From: Devosia nanyangense | Lineage (GTDB): Bacteria > Pseudomonadota > Alphaproteobacteria > Rhizobiales > Devosiaceae | DNA length: 64,000 nucleotides | Assembly: GCA_016213505.1 (NCBI GenBank) | Contig: JACRAF010000022.1 | Location: 1-64,000, forward strand | Direction: 5' to 3' | In this document: positions 61,361 through 64,000 of the stretch, piece by piece | Layout: the number at the start of each line of letters is the position of its first letter | Position numbering within the stretch: position 1 is the first letter of the stretch | Position numbers and translations under genes: made by a program | Notes under the pieces: model-generated | What the model was told of the DNA's origin: nothing | The model's input: the letters and a program-made list of their open reading frames with translations, nothing else | The model's database searches: none

Positions 61361-62173
61361 TTAGGTGCTGTGATTGCCGTCTTGGGTGACCTCGACGTGA
61401 ACGATGCTTTCGTCTGCGGATGTGATCTCGCCCCACAGACGATATTTGAACCATGTGTACCGGACGATGCCGAACACGTCGGTGTATTCAACGGTCCCAT
61501 AGAACCAGCCGGGCTCCCCCGCCCAAAACGCGTGGAATATCTCTGGCGTACCGAACTCGACCCACGAAAGCTTTTCACGCATGGAACGCCCCGCGCCAAG
61601 CTCAGAGACGCTGTGCCGCTCATCTCGCACCAACTCAAGGTTGGTGGCTGGCTCTTTCGGGGGGAAGCCGAGCCTAAAGCGCATACTCCTCGCCGGAGTT
61701 GGCCCCGTATTCCGAATACGGACATTCGCGACGATGACGCCGCCCTCCTGGGTGATCTTCGGGAACCCAACAGCGATGTAGGCCCGCGTTTGCAGAATGC
61801 CGTTTCGGTCTGTCAGCCACACCGAGCGGGCCGCATAGAGGACGGTGGCGACCAGCCCCAGAAGTCCAGCCACCCCCATCCCTATTTGTAAACCGGCGGC
61901 TTCAGCGGAAGCGGTCGCTTGCTGGGCGGAACACCACTGTTGGCACAAGTCGGCCTGTTCGTGATCCTTGGGGGCCCCGCATATGGTCTCATAGGAAACG
62001 GGGCTACCTTTGAGCGCCCCAAGGTCTGGATGGTAGGGGTCGGCGGTCTGCTGCTTCGCGGGCCGATTGTGCTCGCCTTGGTTTGATCCTGCCCAAAGGC
62101 CAACTGTGAACCCGATGCAAACGACGACGATCACCCCAAATGCAGTGACGCCGCTCCAATCGCGCCTAGGCAT
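61361..62173 (-). CDS. Hypothetical membrane protein with two transmembrane helices
   Basis: A 270-residue protein I do not recognise. Helix one at about 10-29 (AFGVIVVVCIGFTVGLWAG). A short loop with three Cys (ETICGAPKD, DLCQQWCSAQQ). Helix two near 95-115 (GMGVAGLLGLVATVLYAA). Then a 150-residue beta-rich region (AYIAVGFPKI, VANVRIRNTGPTPA) resembling an Ig-like fold. GC is lower than in neighbours, and repeats lie just upstream, so it may be an acquired gene. No function is proposed. Confidence 0.65.
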   Translation of the reverse strand: MPRRDWSGVTAFGVIVVVCIGFTVGLWAGSNQGEHNRPAKQQTADPYHPDLGALKGSPVSYETICGAPKDHEQADLCQQWCSAQQATASAEAAGLQIGMGVAGLLGLVATVLYAARSVWLTDRNGILQTRAYIAVGFPKITQEGGVIVANVRIRNTGPTPARSMRFRLGFPPKEPATNLELVRDERHSVSELGAGRSMREKLSWVEFGTPEIFHAFWAGEPGWFYGTVEYTDVFGIVRYTWFKYRLWGEITSADESIVHVEVTQDGNHST

Positions 62174-62535
62174 TGTAACAAGAAGGCAGCAGTGAACCCC
62201 CCCGGCTGGTCTTGTTGTTTAGATTCCGCTCGGTCTCGCGAATGTCGAGTCCTTTCGGCAGATCAGCGAGCTACGCATAGGTTATCCCCCGGCGCTTCAG
62301 CTCGCCTTTCAGCAGGTTTGTGGCCTGTTCCACCATGAGGTCGCACACTGAACTCGGTGGGTGTGGCCGCCCCCTCCACCGCCTGACGGCGGTCCCCCTC
62401 CCCCGCAGGCGTGGAGAGGACCCCGACTGCGCACTCGCAGCCTGCATCCCCGGCGTCGAGTGTGGCTCTTATGGCCTTCTCACCTCAAATCGAGCCACTG
62501 GATCGATTTGCCCTGCGGGACGACCCGAAGCCCCG
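62174..62535. other. Gene-free region with repeats
   Basis: A 362-base gap. It holds a family 2 repeat copy (62464-62513) and an AC/GC-rich palindromic stretch near 62361-62420 (CCGCCCCCTCCACCGCC, then GGCGGTCCCCCTCCCCCGC), the kind of interspersed sequence common between genes in this order. No gene is supported. Confidence 0.5.
62464..62513. repeat. Palindromic repeat, family 2, single copy
   Basis: About 41 of 50 bases match 40888-40937, including CTCTTATGGCCTTCTC and the hairpin AAATCGAGCC-ACT-GGATCGATTT (9 of 10 pairs). Confidence 0.65.
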
Positions 62536-63711
62536 TCAGGAAAACGCTGAGAGGCCCGTGATGGCTCGTCCGAGGATCAGGGCCTGGACGTCGTCGGTGC
62601 CCTCGTAGGTGCTGACCGATTCGAGGTTCTGCGCGTGGCGCATCACGCTGAAACCGTCGGCGATGCCGTTGGCGCCGAGCATGTCGCGCGCCATCCGGGC
62701 GATCTCGATGGCCTTGCGGCAATTGTTGCGTTTGATCAGGCTCGCGAGTTCGGGTGCGGCACCAGTCGTCTCGAGCAGGCGGGCAAGCCGCAGGCTTGCC
62801 TGCGTCGCGAGCGCGATCTCGGTCACCATGTCGGCGAGCTTTTTCTGGTAGAGCTGCAGGCCCGCCAGCGGCTTGCCGAACTGGCTGCGCCCGAGGCCGT
62901 AGTCGAGCGCCCGCGCGAAGCAGTCCTCGGCGGCGCCGAGGACGCCCAAGGCGGTGCCGAAGCGGGCCCGGTTGAGGCACTCGAAGGCGGCCTTGATCCC
63001 GGCTGCGCCGGCCAAGAGGTTTCGGTCCGGCACGACCACCTGGTCCATCACGATGTCGCCCGTCGAGGTCGCTCGCAGCGACAGCCTGCCCTCGGCGGCC
63101 GGGGTCGAGAGGCTCGACATGCCGCGCTCCAGGACGAAGCCGCGGAGCTGTCCGCCATGCGCGTCCGATTTGGCCCAGACGACGAAGATGTCGGCGATCG
63201 GGGCGCTGGTGATCCACACCTTGCGGCCATCCAGGCGATAGCCGCCCGCGACCGTCTCGGCCCGCGTGGTCATCCCCGACGGATCGGACCCGGCATCGGG
63301 CTCGGTGAAGCCGAAGCAGCCAACGGAAGTGCCGGAAATCAGCCCCGGCAGGTATTTGGCGCGCTGCGCGTCATCGCCGAAGGCGTGGATGGGAAACAGC
63401 ACCAGCGCTTCCTGCGCCATCAGGCTGGTGCGGTAGCCCGAATCCACCCGCTCGATCTCGCGGCAGACGAGGCCGAAGGCGGTGTGGCTCGCCGCTCGCC
63501 CGCCATCTTCCTTCGGCAGCAAGAGGCCGAGCAGGCCGGCTGTGCCAAAAGCCTCGATGATGTCGCGGCCGGATGCCTCGTCGCGGTAGTCGCGGACGAT
63601 GCGGGGCGCCAGAGTCGTCGCCGCAAACCCGGCCGCGGCGTCGCGATAGGCGCGTTCCGCGTCCGTGATCTGGCCGTCGAGGCCGAACGGATCGGTGGGC
63701 GAGAAGGCCAT
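62536..63711 (-). CDS. Acyl-CoA dehydrogenase, glutaryl-CoA dehydrogenase-like
   Basis: A 391-residue FAD enzyme. Seen: [16 protein letters not shown] and [18 protein letters not shown] in the middle domain; [17 protein letters not shown] and [22 protein letters not shown] in the C-terminal domain; and the catalytic Glu in [20 protein letters not shown], the form found in glutaryl-CoA dehydrogenases. ATG at 63711 overlaps the etfA stop (TGATG), coupling it to its electron acceptor; an in-frame GTG one codon earlier is less likely. Confidence 0.93.
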   Translation of the reverse strand: MAFSPTDPFGLDGQITDAERAYRDAAAGFAATTLAPRIVRDYRDEASGRDIIEAFGTAGLLGLLLPKEDGGRAASHTAFGLVCREIERVDSGYRTSLMAQEALVLFPIHAFGDDAQRAKYLPGLISGTSVGCFGFTEPDAGSDPSGMTTRAETVAGGYRLDGRKVWITSAPIADIFVVWAKSDAHGGQLRGFVLERGMSSLSTPAAEGRLSLRATSTGDIVMDQVVVPDRNLLAGAAGIKAAFECLNRARFGTALGVLGAAEDCFARALDYGLGRSQFGKPLAGLQLYQKKLADMVTEIALATQASLRLARLLETTGAAPELASLIKRNNCRKAIEIARMARDMLGANGIADGFSVMRHAQNLESVSTYEGTDDVQALILGRAITGLSAFS

Positions 63712-64000
63712 CACCGGGCCCGGGCCTCGAGCGCCGCGGTCAGCTCCGGCAGCGCCGTGAAGATGTCGGCGACCAGCCCGAAATCGGCGAGCTGGAAGAT
63801 CGGCGCGTCGGCGTCGGAATTGATGGCGACGATCACTTTGGCATCCTTCATGCCGGCCAGATGCTGGATGGCGCCGGAAATGCCGGCCGCGATGTAGAGG
63901 TCCGGCGCGACGATCTTGCCGGTCTGCCCGACCTGGCAGGTGTTGGGCGCGTAGCCGGCATCGACCGCGGCCCGCGAAGCGCCGATCGCGGCACCGAGGG
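63711..64000 (-). CDS. etfA: Electron transfer flavoprotein alpha subunit (C-terminal part, cut by window edge)
   Basis: The last 96 codons of EtfA. Seen: [38 protein letters not shown] (in parts) and [25 protein letters not shown], forming the FAD-binding C-terminal domain. EtfAB carries electrons from acyl-CoA dehydrogenases to the quinone pool. The stop overlaps the start of the acyl-CoA dehydrogenase gene. Confidence 0.95.
   Translation of the reverse strand, partial: LGAAIGASRAAVDAGYAPNTCQVGQTGKIVAPDLYIAAGISGAIQHLAGMKDAKVIVAINSDADAPIFQLADFGLVADIFTALPELTAALEARAR

Overview
The window is high-GC DNA from an alphaproteobacterium of the order Hyphomicrobiales (Rhizobiales), plausibly Devosia-like. 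The genus is a guess. The order-level call rests on gene content and order: class II ribonucleotide reductase nrdJ; ntrY-ntrX-hfq-hflX-mazG; the NDUFA12-like complex I subunit next to a DUF2155 gene and aat; accC-accB-aroQ-dsbA; and rne-amidase-PBP1A-(deformylase-like)-prfB. No tRNA, rRNA, CRISPR array, integrase or transposase was found.

Layout. 0.3-3.2 kb: a small membrane protein and a lower-GC two-gene island (OLD-type ATPase/TOPRIM nuclease plus ImmA/IrrE metallopeptidase). The island lies directly against the 3' end of nrdJ (3.3-7.0 kb). 7.5-16.5 kb: accessory genes, namely an RTX protein, an AraC regulator, a class C serine hydrolase, a cytochrome P450, an exported metacaspase with TPR repeats, and a remnant of a second RTX gene. 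16.7-18.7 kb: a glycerol-3-phosphate cytidylyltransferase-like gene and a LicD gene. 18.7-31.5 kb: core genes interrupted by insertions (an ArsR/SRPBCC operon with a decayed tail, a MacB/LolCDE-like ABC exporter, and a HicBA pair with a frameshifted toxin). 31.6-47.4 kb: core genes for RNA decay, cell wall, translation termination and nitrogen/redox signalling. 47.4-64 kb: a catabolic region with a Liv-type ABC transporter, two Liv-type binding proteins, an acyl-CoA ligase, five dehydrogenase/epimerase-type genes, an acyl-CoA dehydrogenase and the end of etfA.

Most unusual feature: the last 33 residues of the ImmA/IrrE peptidase copy the cysteine-rich C-terminal tail of the adjacent class II ribonucleotide reductase. 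They match at 28 of 33 residues and about 80% of bases, and the match runs past the stop codon. The peptidase-nuclease pair is therefore physically and structurally tied to nrdJ and is a candidate for an undescribed two-gene defence or stress module.

Other items of note: two families of dispersed palindromic repeats, one showing covariation between copies and exactly filling the space between two stop codons; a deformylase-like protein that has lost all three signature catalytic or metal-binding residues; an NtrX without the sigma-54 contact loop; a LivH-LivM fusion; a programmed +1 frameshift in prfB; and perfect palindromes upstream of hicA, the arsR-type gene and hfq.
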